Assembly: GCA_910584715.1 (NCBI GenBank)
Contig: CAJUAN010000029.1
Span: forward strand, 1 to 33,129
DNA: 33,129 bases
Direction of reading: 5' to 3'
Source: an uncultured Oscillospiraceae bacterium
Lineage (GTDB): Bacteria; Bacillota; Clostridia; Oscillospirales; Ruminococcaceae
Shown here: piece after piece, positions 15,845 through 22,938 of the stretch
Numbering within the stretch: position 1 is the stretch's first letter
Layout of the letters: each line of letters opens with the position of its first letter
Translations under genes and position numbers: made by a program
Notes under the pieces: generated by a model
Databases searched by the model: none
Seen by the model: the letters and a program-made list of their open reading frames with translations, nothing else
What the model was told of the DNA's origin: nothing

Positions 15845-16276
15845 CTATTTGTACATGTTAAATATTTTCTCCCAAAACCTTCTGCTCATTCTCACCTCCC
15901 CATTCTCCCACCGCCTTACCGTATTTCCGCTTACCCCATATAACCTGCCGAACGCGTCTTGACCCAGCCCGGACTCAAGGCGTTTTCTTTTTACCTGTTC
16001 CACCTGCCCCTCAAAGATAAAGCGATTATAACCGTCAAGCAGCTTCTCCGTACCAACTCCGAAAATTTCCGCGCACTTTTTTATCACATTGATAGGATAG
16101 CCTGTAGACGCGCCGCTTTCATACCGAGCGTAAGTGCTCCTGTCGATTTTCAGCATTTCCGCCATATCCTTTTGAAGCAATCCGCATTTTATGCGGTAGT
16201 ACCTAAGCTTGTCTGCCGTTGTTTCGTTACTTGCCGGCAGCATACAGTCTGCAAGCCTGAAAACGTGTTCATACAA
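15845..16276 (-). CDS. XRE regulator with two helix-turn-helix units, at the element end
   Basis: A protein of up to 143 residues. The first HTH spans about residues 24-60 (LLQKDMAEMLKIDRSTYARY) and a second HTH-like unit about 98-135 (LGQDAFGRLYGVSGNTVRRW). It lies 11 bases from the end of the interrupted sigK frame and just inside the inverted repeat at the proposed element boundary. The listed start is TTG without a clear ribosome site; ATG at 16243 (MLPASNETTADKL) is an alternative. Position and type suggest a regulator of the element, perhaps of excision; B. subtilis skin also has an XRE repressor. That role is inference. Confidence 0.75.
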   Translation of the reverse strand: MYEHVFRLADCMLPASNETTADKLRYYRIKCGLLQKDMAEMLKIDRSTYARYESGASTGYPINVIKKCAEIFGVGTEKLLDGYNRFIFEGQVEQVKRKRLESGLGQDAFGRLYGVSGNTVRRWENGEVRMSRRFWEKIFNMYK

Positions 16277-16287
16277 GGGGACATATT

Positions 16288-16713
16288 TTACAGCACCGCG
16301 GTACTTTTCAACACAAACAACCAGCCGTCCCTCCGAAAAAACATATTGTCTCTCATTGTGTTCCGATGAGAGACAATAGCATTTTCAATACATCTTGAAG
16401 CATAAGTGGCAAACCGCGTTTTTTTAGAATAGTCAAACGTCGAAACTGCCTTTATAAGACCTATGGTGCCGATTGAAATAAGGTCCTCCTGATCCGTGGT
16501 GACGTTATAGTATTTCTTTATAATATGAGCCACAAGCCGAAGATTGTGCTCTATAAGCTTGTTTTTCGCCGTCCTGTCTCCCTCGTGCATTTTTTTGAAG
16601 CATTCTTCCTCCTCTGCGGCGGAAAGCGGTTTCGGGAACACACCGCCCGATTCCAGATGCAGTGCGAAAAACAAAAGGTTTTCAAGCGCAAGATTTATTA
16701 ACTCGGTAAACAT
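16288..16713 (-). CDS. sigK: Sigma-K N-terminal part, interrupted by the element
   Basis: The protein matches the sporulation mother-cell sigma factor SigK through region 2: FPKPLSAAEEEECFKKM, then NKLIEHNLRLVAHIIKKYY, then EDLISIGTIGLIKAV and TRFATYASRCIEN. After CIEN the sequence no longer resembles SigK and stops 30 codons later at 16288, so regions 2.4 to 4 are missing. That cut point is the one used by skin elements in B. subtilis and C. difficile. The first ~25 residues are hydrophobic, as in the pro-sequence of Bacillus pro-SigK. The start at 16713 has GGAG nine bases upstream; ATG at 16728 is an alternative. A working SigK would need removal of the element to rejoin the 3' part, expected outside the window. 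A dead remnant is the other explanation. Confidence 0.85.
   Translation of the reverse strand: MFTELINLALENLLFFALHLESGGVFPKPLSAAEEEECFKKMHEGDRTAKNKLIEHNLRLVAHIIKKYYNVTTDQEDLISIGTIGLIKAVSTFDYSKKTRFATYASRCIENAIVSHRNTMRDNMFFRRDGWLFVLKSTAVL
16345..16377. repeat. 12-bp inverted repeat at the sigK/element junction
   Basis: ATTGTCTCTCAT (16345-16356) and ATGAGAGACAAT (16366-16377) are perfect inverted copies around nine bases. They start right after the last sigK-like codons (16378-16383). This is a plausible recombinase-binding part of an attachment site. It would also form a hairpin in RNA. Confidence 0.65.
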
Positions 16714-16782
16714 TTTATCCAACTCCATACAACGTAAGCTTTATTTAATTAAACTTATGCTGCTGCGGGAATGTCCTATACC

Positions 16783-16826
16783 GAAAAATATACGCCGCAT
16801 ACTTTGGCATTGCCAAAGCGCGGCGT
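16783..16826 (-). terminator. Terminator of the cobU-like/pilT operon
   Basis: Nested stems ACGCCGC/GCGGCGT and TTTGGC/GCCAAA (16792-16826) are followed on the minus strand by TATATTTTTC. They lie between pilT and sigK. Confidence 0.75.
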
Positions 16827-16914
16827 TAACGTTTTCAGCATTTTTTATTTTTACGGAAAAAGCTGATCAGAAGTTATTCTATGATTTTTTAAATAAGCTT
16901 TGTGACTTTTCGCG

Positions 16915-17976
16915 TCAGAATCCTGCCATGGAACGAATTACTTTTTCAAGCTCCGTTCTGTCGGTGCTGAACTCCAGGGCGGTCTCATAGGAGATAAGCT
17001 CTTTTTTATACAGCTTGGAAAGCGTATCGTTCAGAGTACACATTCCCTGACGCGCACTCGACTGTATAGTAGACTCCATTTGAGCGATCTTGTTGGTGCG
17101 GATAAGATTTCTGATAGCGTCTGTTCCGACCATTATTTCAAGAGCGGCGATACGGTTCCTGCCGTCCAATGTCGGTACAAGCGTCTGCGCGATAACGCCC
17201 TGTATCATATTTGAAAGCTGGGCGCGTATCTGATCCTGAGATTCCGGGGGACATGCGTCTATGATACGGTCGATAGTCTGAGCTGCGCTGGAAGTATGCA
17301 AAGTGGCAAATACCAAGTGTCCCGTTTCTGCGGCGGTCATAGCGAGAGAAATGGTCTCATAGTCGCGCATTTCGCCTACCAGTATAACGTCCGGATCCTC
17401 ACGCAGCGCGCTTCTCAAGGCGTTGCTGAACGAGTCAACGTCCCTGCCTATCTCGCGCTGGTGGATGGTAGCTTTATCCTGTACGTACCGATATTCAATA
17501 GGGTCTTCAATAGTGATTATATGACAGGCGCGGCTTTTGTTTATACTGTCGATTATCGCTGCAAGCGTGGTGGATTTTCCCGAACCTGTAGGACCCGTTA
17601 CAAGAATAAGTCCGCGCTTTTTCAGGGCAAGCTCCGAAAGCGCCGGAGGCATTTTCAGTTCCTCCAAAGTCGGTATCTTATCGTTGAGAAGCCTTATTGA
17701 AGCGGCAAGCCGTCCGCTCTGGCGGAACACATTCACGCGCTGCCGTGCGCCGTTTGCTATCTCGAAGCTGAAATCTATGTCATGTCCTTCGGTAAGGAGC
17801 TTTTCCTGATCGGCGGAAAGTATGGAAAGAATAGTACGGTTAACGACGGTATCGCTGAGCTCGCCGAACTTTCTCAGTTCGCCGTTAATGCGGACAACGG
17901 TGGGTGCGCCGACGGTAAGGTGAATATCTGAAGCGCCAAGGGAACGAGCCTGCATAATAAATTCCTGAAAAGTCAT
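16915..17976 (-). CDS. pilT: Type IV pilus retraction ATPase PilT
   Basis: A 353-residue secretion-type hexameric ATPase. The N-terminal domain begins MTFQEFIMQARSLGASDIHL. Walker A is GPTGSGKSTTLAAI near residue 127, the Asp box IITIEDPIEY near 155, Walker B ALREDPDVILVGEMRD near 195, and the His box HLVFATLHTSSAAQTIDRI near 220. The C-terminal helix motif typical of PilT is only loosely conserved. It powers pilus retraction and twitching motility at the inner face of the membrane. No other pilus genes are in the window; it follows the cobU-like gene by 20 bases and ends at a terminator, so the pilin and assembly genes must be elsewhere. The ATG at 17976 has GAAAGGA upstream. Confidence 0.93.
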   Translation of the reverse strand: MTFQEFIMQARSLGASDIHLTVGAPTVVRINGELRKFGELSDTVVNRTILSILSADQEKLLTEGHDIDFSFEIANGARQRVNVFRQSGRLAASIRLLNDKIPTLEELKMPPALSELALKKRGLILVTGPTGSGKSTTLAAIIDSINKSRACHIITIEDPIEYRYVQDKATIHQREIGRDVDSFSNALRSALREDPDVILVGEMRDYETISLAMTAAETGHLVFATLHTSSAAQTIDRIIDACPPESQDQIRAQLSNMIQGVIAQTLVPTLDGRNRIAALEIMVGTDAIRNLIRTNKIAQMESTIQSSARQGMCTLNDTLSKLYKKELISYETALEFSTDRTELEKVIRSMAGF

Positions 17977-17996
17977 ATTGGTACACTATCCTTTCA

Positions 17997-18542
17997 TTAT
18001 TTGATTTTGAACTGGATCCCGCTTGCGGAAAGATAAACCTCGCTGCACATATTTGCAACGCGCTGATTTACAACTCCGAGGATTTTTCTGAAAACAGCCT
18101 GACCGTGATTATCGGGAGTAATGGAAAATCCTGTTTCCAGCGTTATTATGACCATGGTTCCGTCAATGACCATAATACTGTCGAACATATTTGTAACGTC
18201 CTCAACGATACGCCTTTCGATTTCCTTTTCTTTTTCGTGGGTTATTTTTGAAAGGTCGGGGCACATTTTTTCAATTATTTCTGAAGTATAGGAAGCAAGA
18301 CTGTCAAAAATAACAAACTTGTGATCCGTAAAATTTTCAGCGGGATTTTCGGTAATGCCAGGCTTGATATCCCACTCGACAAAATTTTGCTTGTTGCCGT
18401 ATTCTATTCGTCTGAGAGTGTCCGCGTCGACCTTTTCAGCCGCGCAGAGATAAAGAACGTAGTCGCAGGCGGCAAGATAAGTGGTCGCCCACCTGGATTT
18501 GCCGCTTGATGCTCCGCCCGTTATCAGGATCGTTTTCGACAT
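17997..18542 (-). CDS. CobU-like cobinamide kinase family protein
   Basis: A 181-residue P-loop protein with the CobU layout: ITGGASSGKSRWA at the start, FVIFDSLASYTSE as the Walker-B-like block, ETGFSITPDNHGQAVFRKIL in place of the usual NEVG-G-VP block, and VNQRVANMCSEVYLSASG before the terminal IK. CobU phosphorylates adenosylcobinamide and forms the GDP intermediate in cobalamin assembly. The guanylylated histidine of the classic R-I-x-H-H segment is not seen; the matching place reads RRIEYGNKQNFVEWD. No other cobalamin gene is nearby and it is joined to pilT. It may thus be a diverged paralogue with another role. The start has GAAAGGA upstream. Confidence 0.72.
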   Translation of the reverse strand: MSKTILITGGASSGKSRWATTYLAACDYVLYLCAAEKVDADTLRRIEYGNKQNFVEWDIKPGITENPAENFTDHKFVIFDSLASYTSEIIEKMCPDLSKITHEKEKEIERRIVEDVTNMFDSIMVIDGTMVIITLETGFSITPDNHGQAVFRKILGVVNQRVANMCSEVYLSASGIQFKIK

Positions 18543-18623
18543 TTAATATCATTCCTTTCATATTGTGTACGCGCGGTAGGTTGCTGCTGAAGTCAAATAT
18601 GTAAAATTTATGCAAGTTCACAA

Positions 18624-18655
18624 TACAATTGTAACATATTATCTTACAATTGTAA
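18624..18655. promoter_or_regulatory. Two palindromic boxes upstream of the cobU-like gene
   Basis: TACAATTGTA occurs at 18624-18633 and again within TTACAATTGTAA at 18644-18655, centres about 21 bases (two helical turns) apart. This is the usual form of a dimeric repressor site. The regulator is not known. Confidence 0.5.
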
Positions 18656-18689
18656 ATATATAATTTAAAAAAAGTTGCAAAGCATACAA

Positions 18690-18726
18690 AAAACGTCCGC
18701 ATACCGTTCAAATATGCGGACGTTTT
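18690..18726. terminator. Strong bidirectional terminator
   Basis: A perfect 14-bp stem, AAAACGTCCGCATA (18690-18703) with TATGCGGACGTTTT (18713-18726), has a 9-base loop and A/T flanks on both sides. It ends the glycoside hydrolase transcript. Confidence 0.85.
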
Positions 18727-18773
18727 GATATTGTTTTGAAATAAGACTGCTCCAAGCGTTACGCGAACCGCTT

Positions 18774-20219
18774 TTAAAGCGACACCGGCTCGCAGAGAAT
18801 GCGTACTTTCGGCAGCTTCTTTACCGTATAGTAATAGTTTTCCGCCCAGTCGTCACCCTGGGAGGGATCGTTCTCTCCGCTTGCGGGGGGGACAAAAAGC
18901 TTCATGGTCATGTCGGCAGAACCGTCCAAGGGCTTCTCGAAAAACGCGCTCATCAGGTCGATGACCTTTGCTTTCGGGGACTTGTAGAACCACATTCCGT
19001 TAAGCTCGATCATGTAATTTCCCTCGTCGTCATCGTCGAAATAAAGCTCGCAGAAGTGAGGATTTTTCTCAAAATGCAGGGGTACAGCAATACCCTCCGC
19101 ATCTTCCGAACCGCCCCAGCGAAGTGTTACGGGCAAATTTATTTCGTCTCCCTGCTTCAACTCCGGGAGGAAACGTTCGCTGTGGAGAATTTCTTTATAA
19201 GTATCCATAACAGGCTGGGGAATACCAACGTCCTCGTTATTGGGATCCTGTATCTCAAGACCGAGACGTCCTCTGTCGCGGAACTGATAGAACGTGAAGC
19301 CGCTGAACCAGTCTGCGTTGTCCTCTTCCATGATATCGCAGAATTCCTTTACCATATCAGCTTGGTCGTATGGACCGGTAACGTCGCCGTCAGCGTTGAA
19401 CTCGGACATAACCATGGGCTTTGCCGTTCCGCCGTTAAGCTCCTTGAAGCGGTTGAAGCTGAGCTTTGTAAGGTTGTAAACGTCCCTGACCTTGCTGCGG
19501 GAATGGCTGTTCCCGCCCCTTTCCGCAACGTCAAATGGCCAGCCCCAGTGAAGAGCCATATATTTGTCCACCGACCATATATCCGCCTCGGGGATACACT
19601 GGGCGAACTCCTTTTCCATTTCGATCTCATTGCCCTTTTCGGGGTGCTCAACGCCGCCTATGCAGGCTATAGTCTTGACGTTCGGCGCGTATTCGTGGAT
19701 AATTTTGCTGAACCGTACAAAAAAGTCCGCAACGCCCTGATAGGTAGTGCGCTTCGTAAAGGCGAACCAGTCGCCGGTCGCCTCGTGGTTGATACGGAGC
19801 ATCATTCTGCCGAAAGGACGCAGGTCTTTTGCAACGGCGATAAGGTAATCGTCGTTAAGGGTCGGGTCAACTGTCAGCGTGAGAACAACGTCCTGACCGT
19901 GACGGCGCACGTCTCTCATGCAGGTGAAAGGCTCGTCGTCGGTAGTGCCGCCTAAACCGCCCTTGTAGGTAAAATAGTCGTCGTAGGGATAGTCCCACTG
20001 GAAAGACACATTAGCGTCTTTCATGACTTCGGATATCCTGCCGGGCCACTCCTTGTCAAGAGGGTAATAGCAGTACATCAGACTGATGCCGCGGTGAGGT
20101 CTGCCCAGGGTGCGGAGAATGTAGTCCTGATTGACGTACTCGCCCCGCTCGGAGCCGTCTCCCAGATCAAGAGAGCATTTTGCGGCTCCCATATGAATAC
20201 TGTACAGTTTATCGCTCAT
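18774..20219 (-). CDS. GH26-like glycoside hydrolase, no signal peptide
   Basis: A 481-residue protein starting MSDKLYSIHMGAAKC. The sequence GRMMLRINHEATGDWFAF near residue 146 matches the acid/base Glu region of GH26 mannanase-type enzymes, and KPMVMSEFNADGD near 273 fits the catalytic nucleophile Glu at the end of a strand. Together with WSVDKYMALHWGW between them this supports a clan-A (beta/alpha)8 barrel. Residues after about 345 form a separate acidic beta-rich domain. No signal peptide or anchor is seen, unusual for a polysaccharide enzyme, so it may act on imported oligosaccharides or leave by another route. The ATG at 20219 has AAAGGGA upstream, and an earlier ATG at 20273 lacks one. 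A single-gene unit ended by a strong terminator. Confidence 0.7.
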   Translation of the reverse strand: MSDKLYSIHMGAAKCSLDLGDGSERGEYVNQDYILRTLGRPHRGISLMYCYYPLDKEWPGRISEVMKDANVSFQWDYPYDDYFTYKGGLGGTTDDEPFTCMRDVRRHGQDVVLTLTVDPTLNDDYLIAVAKDLRPFGRMMLRINHEATGDWFAFTKRTTYQGVADFFVRFSKIIHEYAPNVKTIACIGGVEHPEKGNEIEMEKEFAQCIPEADIWSVDKYMALHWGWPFDVAERGGNSHSRSKVRDVYNLTKLSFNRFKELNGGTAKPMVMSEFNADGDVTGPYDQADMVKEFCDIMEEDNADWFSGFTFYQFRDRGRLGLEIQDPNNEDVGIPQPVMDTYKEILHSERFLPELKQGDEINLPVTLRWGGSEDAEGIAVPLHFEKNPHFCELYFDDDDEGNYMIELNGMWFYKSPKAKVIDLMSAFFEKPLDGSADMTMKLFVPPASGENDPSQGDDWAENYYYTVKKLPKVRILCEPVSL

Positions 20220-20305
20220 AGTAAACAATCCCTTTCTGTGTAATCGTTTCCAGTATATACTATTGTACCGCAAATTTTCCTGCTTGTCAACGGTTTTCAG
20301 AAAAA

Positions 20306-20767
20306 TTATTTACTCTTTTTTGCCGTATATTTGCGTACTGTAAAGAACAGCATAACCAGCGCAAACAGCAGCACAATGCCGCCGTAGATAAAGGTATTTT
20401 CCGTAACAAACAGAATACCCCAATAGGTCGGCAGAACCAAAATACTAAACCCCTCCGCAAACTCGCTCTCGGGAGCAATGAGGCACGCAGCCCCACCCAC
20501 AGCCGTAAGCAGCATATATACCATAAACGGGATATTCCATTTTTTATCAGAAAACAGCGCGAATACCGTCCCCGCCGCAAAGAAGTACAGCGTATTGAAA
20601 AAAGTACCGAGGGCGGGTGGATTTTCGCGCGCGCCGCAGTACCACATATTCGTTGAAAAGGGCGCGTAGACCGAACAAATTATAAATATCTCAAGAATAA
20701 TGTTTTTTGCCAAGTTAAAGCCTTTTTTGGGAAATGTTATCACAATGCTGTCGCCGGTGTCAACCAC
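20306..20767 (-). CDS. Small integral membrane protein
   Basis: A 153-residue protein with about four hydrophobic helices (IILEIFIICSVYAPF, TFFNTLYFFAAGTVFALF, PFMVYMLLTAVGGAACLI and IYGGIVLLFALVMLFF) and a basic C-terminus (RKYTAKKSK). No family is recognised. It begins at GTG 12 bases after the stop of the decayed acetyltransferase, with only a weak ribosome site, so its expression may have depended on that gene. Function unknown. Confidence 0.65.
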   Translation of the reverse strand: MVDTGDSIVITFPKKGFNLAKNIILEIFIICSVYAPFSTNMWYCGARENPPALGTFFNTLYFFAAGTVFALFSDKKWNIPFMVYMLLTAVGGAACLIAPESEFAEGFSILVLPTYWGILFVTENTFIYGGIVLLFALVMLFFTVRKYTAKKSK

Positions 20768-20778
20768 TATTTTCTTTT

Positions 20779-21332
20779 CTATACGATCAAGTCCTTTTTA
20801 ATGTTTATCCAGTACCTCTGAATAGTCCCGCTCTTTGTCAGCCCCACGGTATCAGCGGTCTCGTTTTCAAGTACGCCGCCGTTCCGGACTATCGTTTTCC
20901 TCGAAGCCTCGTTATCACTGTCGCAGCAGACCAAAACGCGCGCCTCTCCCGCTTCCCTGCACCGCGCGAGAATAAGCCCCAGCATTTCCTTTGCATAACC
21001 CTTTCGCCGCTCGTCGGGGCGGACGCTGTAGCCGATATTCCCGCCGAATTTAAACAGAAAATCCGAAAGCGGGTGGCGGTAATCAATTATACCGACCACC
21101 CTGCCGTCGTTTTCACAAACCGCCAAGTATACCTCCGAGGGTACGTAGCTTTCGCCGTATAGTTTTTTAAGACGTTCTTTAAACTTCAGTCATTCGCCGT
21201 AGCTTTCCACATTTTTAAGCCCCGCGCAGCCGTCCGAAGCCGTCGCCGCTCAAGCATTTCCATTCGGCAGGACATTGCCTGATTTTCATGCTCTGCCGTC
21301 GGTCGGACAAGCTTAATGATGTATTTCTCCAC
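20779..21332 (-). pseudogene. GNAT acetyltransferase, decayed
   Basis: Pieces of one GNAT N-acetyltransferase are spread over different frames. The N-terminus (VEKYIIKLVRPTAEHENQ) starts at GTG 21332. Frame is lost between about 21251 and 21232, where two extra bases best explain the data (GDGF, then GCAGLKNVESYGE). A TGA follows at 21190-21192, where the family usually has Trp in an E-W-L motif. The rest is intact to 20779 and includes the acetyl-CoA motif YSVRPDERRKGYAKEMLG. A downstream TTG could still give 115 residues but would lack the first strands. The gene start overlaps the end of the secreted protein gene. Confidence 0.78.
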
Positions 21333-22251
21333 GGCAATAGTCGCAATCATTGAGGTCGTGCCAAACACTATCCCAATTGCCGAATATGTTCCAAGCGCCG
21401 TCAAATTCGTCCCAATCGCATTCATCACAAATCCACTTGAAAGTTGTTTTTTTGTCGCTGTCCGCCTTGGCGTACCAATCTTTAAGAGTATCGTTGTCCA
21501 TTTCGATCGCAAGAACCGCAAAGATAGACGTCCTGTTGTCCGCATAGGATTTTTCGGCATATTCTTTCACCAAAGCGTTAAAGTCCTTGCCGTTTAAAAT
21601 GTCTTCAAGAATGCCAAAGCATACTGCAAAGAATGCGATATTGTCATCATCATAAGCTTTGCTAAGATATTTTTCGGTAATTTCCGCATTGTCCAGAGCA
21701 CCAATAGACGCCGCGAATAATGCCGCGTTATTGTCACTATAAGACTTTTTCATATACGTCTGCTGCGTTTCGTCGTCCGCAAAGGGCAGCACCGCCGCAT
21801 AGTAAGAAATATTATTATTCTTATAGTACTGCTCCACAAGGCTTTCGGGGGAAGCCTTACCCGTGTTTTTTATTTCCAGAACAAGAATTTTGGCAGATTT
21901 GGATTGCTCAGTTTTGATATTGTTCAGAACACCGGAAAGCGCGGAGACAACGTTTTTATCCGACATATCGGTTTTCAGATTTTTGCTGTACCAGACTGTC
22001 ATTGATACCTTGTCCGAAAGCGCAATCTTTGTGCTGCTGTAGAGTTTTTCCGTTGGGGTGGAAAAACTCCATGCCATATCAAAAATATACGGCGTGCTGT
22101 AATAAGCTTGACGGGAGTAGTAGCCGGATCCTATCCCGTATTTGTTGGTGGCCGCACTTGCCGACATTGCAGGCAGAGCCGCCGCTACGGTAAAAATAAG
22201 CACAAAAAGCACCGCAAAAGCTTTTCTGAAGTCCATTTTTTTCAAACACAT
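21313..22251 (-). CDS. Secreted protein with short helical repeats
   Basis: A 312-residue protein with a clear signal peptide (MCLKKMDFRKAFAVLFVLIF, then a cleavage-like SASA near residue 33). Residues about 35-120 form a beta-rich domain. From about residue 125 there are at least four, perhaps five, repeats of 28-35 residues with the pattern Y-x-K-x-Y-x-D-N-x-x-x-F-A-A/V: LVEQYYKNNNISYYA, TYMKKSYSDNNAALFA, KYLSKAYDDDNIAFFA, EYAEKSYADNRTSIFA and DWYAKADSDKKTTFK. The C-terminus holds CDECDWDEF and CDYCRGE, possibly metal-binding. No family is recognised. The chosen ATG at 22251 is seven codons inside the longest frame; the longer start at 22269 is possible. Confidence 0.7.
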   Translation of the reverse strand: MCLKKMDFRKAFAVLFVLIFTVAAALPAMSASAATNKYGIGSGYYSRQAYYSTPYIFDMAWSFSTPTEKLYSSTKIALSDKVSMTVWYSKNLKTDMSDKNVVSALSGVLNNIKTEQSKSAKILVLEIKNTGKASPESLVEQYYKNNNISYYAAVLPFADDETQQTYMKKSYSDNNAALFAASIGALDNAEITEKYLSKAYDDDNIAFFAVCFGILEDILNGKDFNALVKEYAEKSYADNRTSIFAVLAIEMDNDTLKDWYAKADSDKKTTFKWICDECDWDEFDGAWNIFGNWDSVWHDLNDCDYCRGEIHH

Positions 22252-22311
22252 AATAACACAGCCTTTCATAATAAATATTTTATCATATTATACTGTATAT
22301 ATTATTATTTG

Positions 22312-22877
22312 TCAATAGGTTATAAGAAATTTTTCAAATTTTTTTTGTGAAAATTTTCTGCATGTCGAAACAACGTCCAGAAAAGCCTTTATTGTTTCCG
22401 ACGTTTCACTTACGGACAAATCTCGATTGTCAACGTGGAGCTGAAACTTGTTTGAGTTCCGAATGAGCCAGGCGTTGTAAGCAATCTGCTCATCTATGAA
22501 CTCGTCGCTGCCGCACATTCTTTCGGGGTCGCGCGCTTTCAGCCGTTTTGTTATCTCCTCCGGGGAGCTTGTGAGCGCTATAGTAAAGACCGCCGCGATC
22601 TCATCGGGCAGGGTAATTTTTTCAAAAAGGGTCTGGGGGTTCATACAGCTTCCGAAAAACAGATTCTTGTCTCCCGAAATTTCCGACGCGCGTTTTATGG
22701 AATCCTCCGTATAGCGGTCGGGATTTTCCGTTCCGGCGTAATCCCACCAGTTCAGACCTGTTTCATCGACGTCAACGAAGCAAAAGCCGTCCGACATATT
22801 GTTATCGCGCATATAATCCACAAGCGTTGATTTTCCTGCTCCGCAGGCTGCGCACAGGCAGACCGTTATTTTTTCAT
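22312..22877 (-). pseudogene. P-loop kinase with frameshifted start
   Basis: The protein resembles a small nucleotide/shikimate-kinase-like P-loop enzyme: a P-loop CGAGKSTLVDYM, then GFCFVDVDETG, ALTSSPEEITKRLKARDPER (lid-like) and a C-terminal helix. The P-loop lies upstream of the first in-frame ATG (22821). The natural start appears to be ATG 22875-22877 after GGAGGAG, but the following run of six A bases puts it out of frame; seven would restore MKKITVCLCAACGAGKST. Thus the gene is broken by one base, miscalled, or rescued by slippage on the A-run. Confidence 0.7.
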
Positions 22878-22898
22878 TAAAACTCCTCCGTTAGGAAG

Positions 22899-22932
22899 TA
22901 AAAATCCCGTCTGTTTTTATTGTCAGACGGGA
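22899..22932 (-). terminator. Terminator of putP
   Basis: TCCCGTCTG (22905-22913) pairs with CAGACGGGA (22924-22932), followed on the minus strand by TTTTTAC. It lies just after putP. Confidence 0.85.
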
Positions 22933-22938
22933 CTATAC

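Larger units (their letters stand above)
1..16380. mobile_element. Right part of a sigK-intervening (skin-like) element
   Basis: Everything left of about 16380 looks like an integrated element whose right end is inside sigK. Seen: the sigma-K frame stops matching the family just after its CIEN motif (16381-16392) and a 12-bp inverted repeat begins at once (16345-16377). Inside are phage-type genes (YqaJ nuclease, DUF932 protein), XRE regulators, an RHH operon and AT-rich accessory genes. Known: the B. subtilis and C. difficile skin elements split sigK at this point of the protein and are excised by a serine recombinase in the mother cell; the B. subtilis skin also carries yqaJ. Inferred: this is a skin-like element. 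The left end, the recombinase and the 3' half of sigK are not in the window, so the boundary and identity remain a proposal. Confidence 0.65.

Noticed and set aside
1..16380. Reassignment of TAG to an amino acid in the element
   Set aside because: At least two neighbouring genes end in TAG at natural places, with reading through them giving no sensible protein.
1..16380. Integrase or serine recombinase gene
   Set aside because: None is present in this part; it would have to lie left of the window.
19056..19955. Open frame of 299 codons on the plus strand
   Set aside because: It is antisense to the glycoside hydrolase, which has clear catalytic motifs; no ribosome site or family match.
21186..21560. 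Open frame of 124 codons on the minus strand
   Set aside because: Its first part is an out-of-frame shadow of the secreted repeat protein and its last part is the N-terminus of the decayed GNAT gene.
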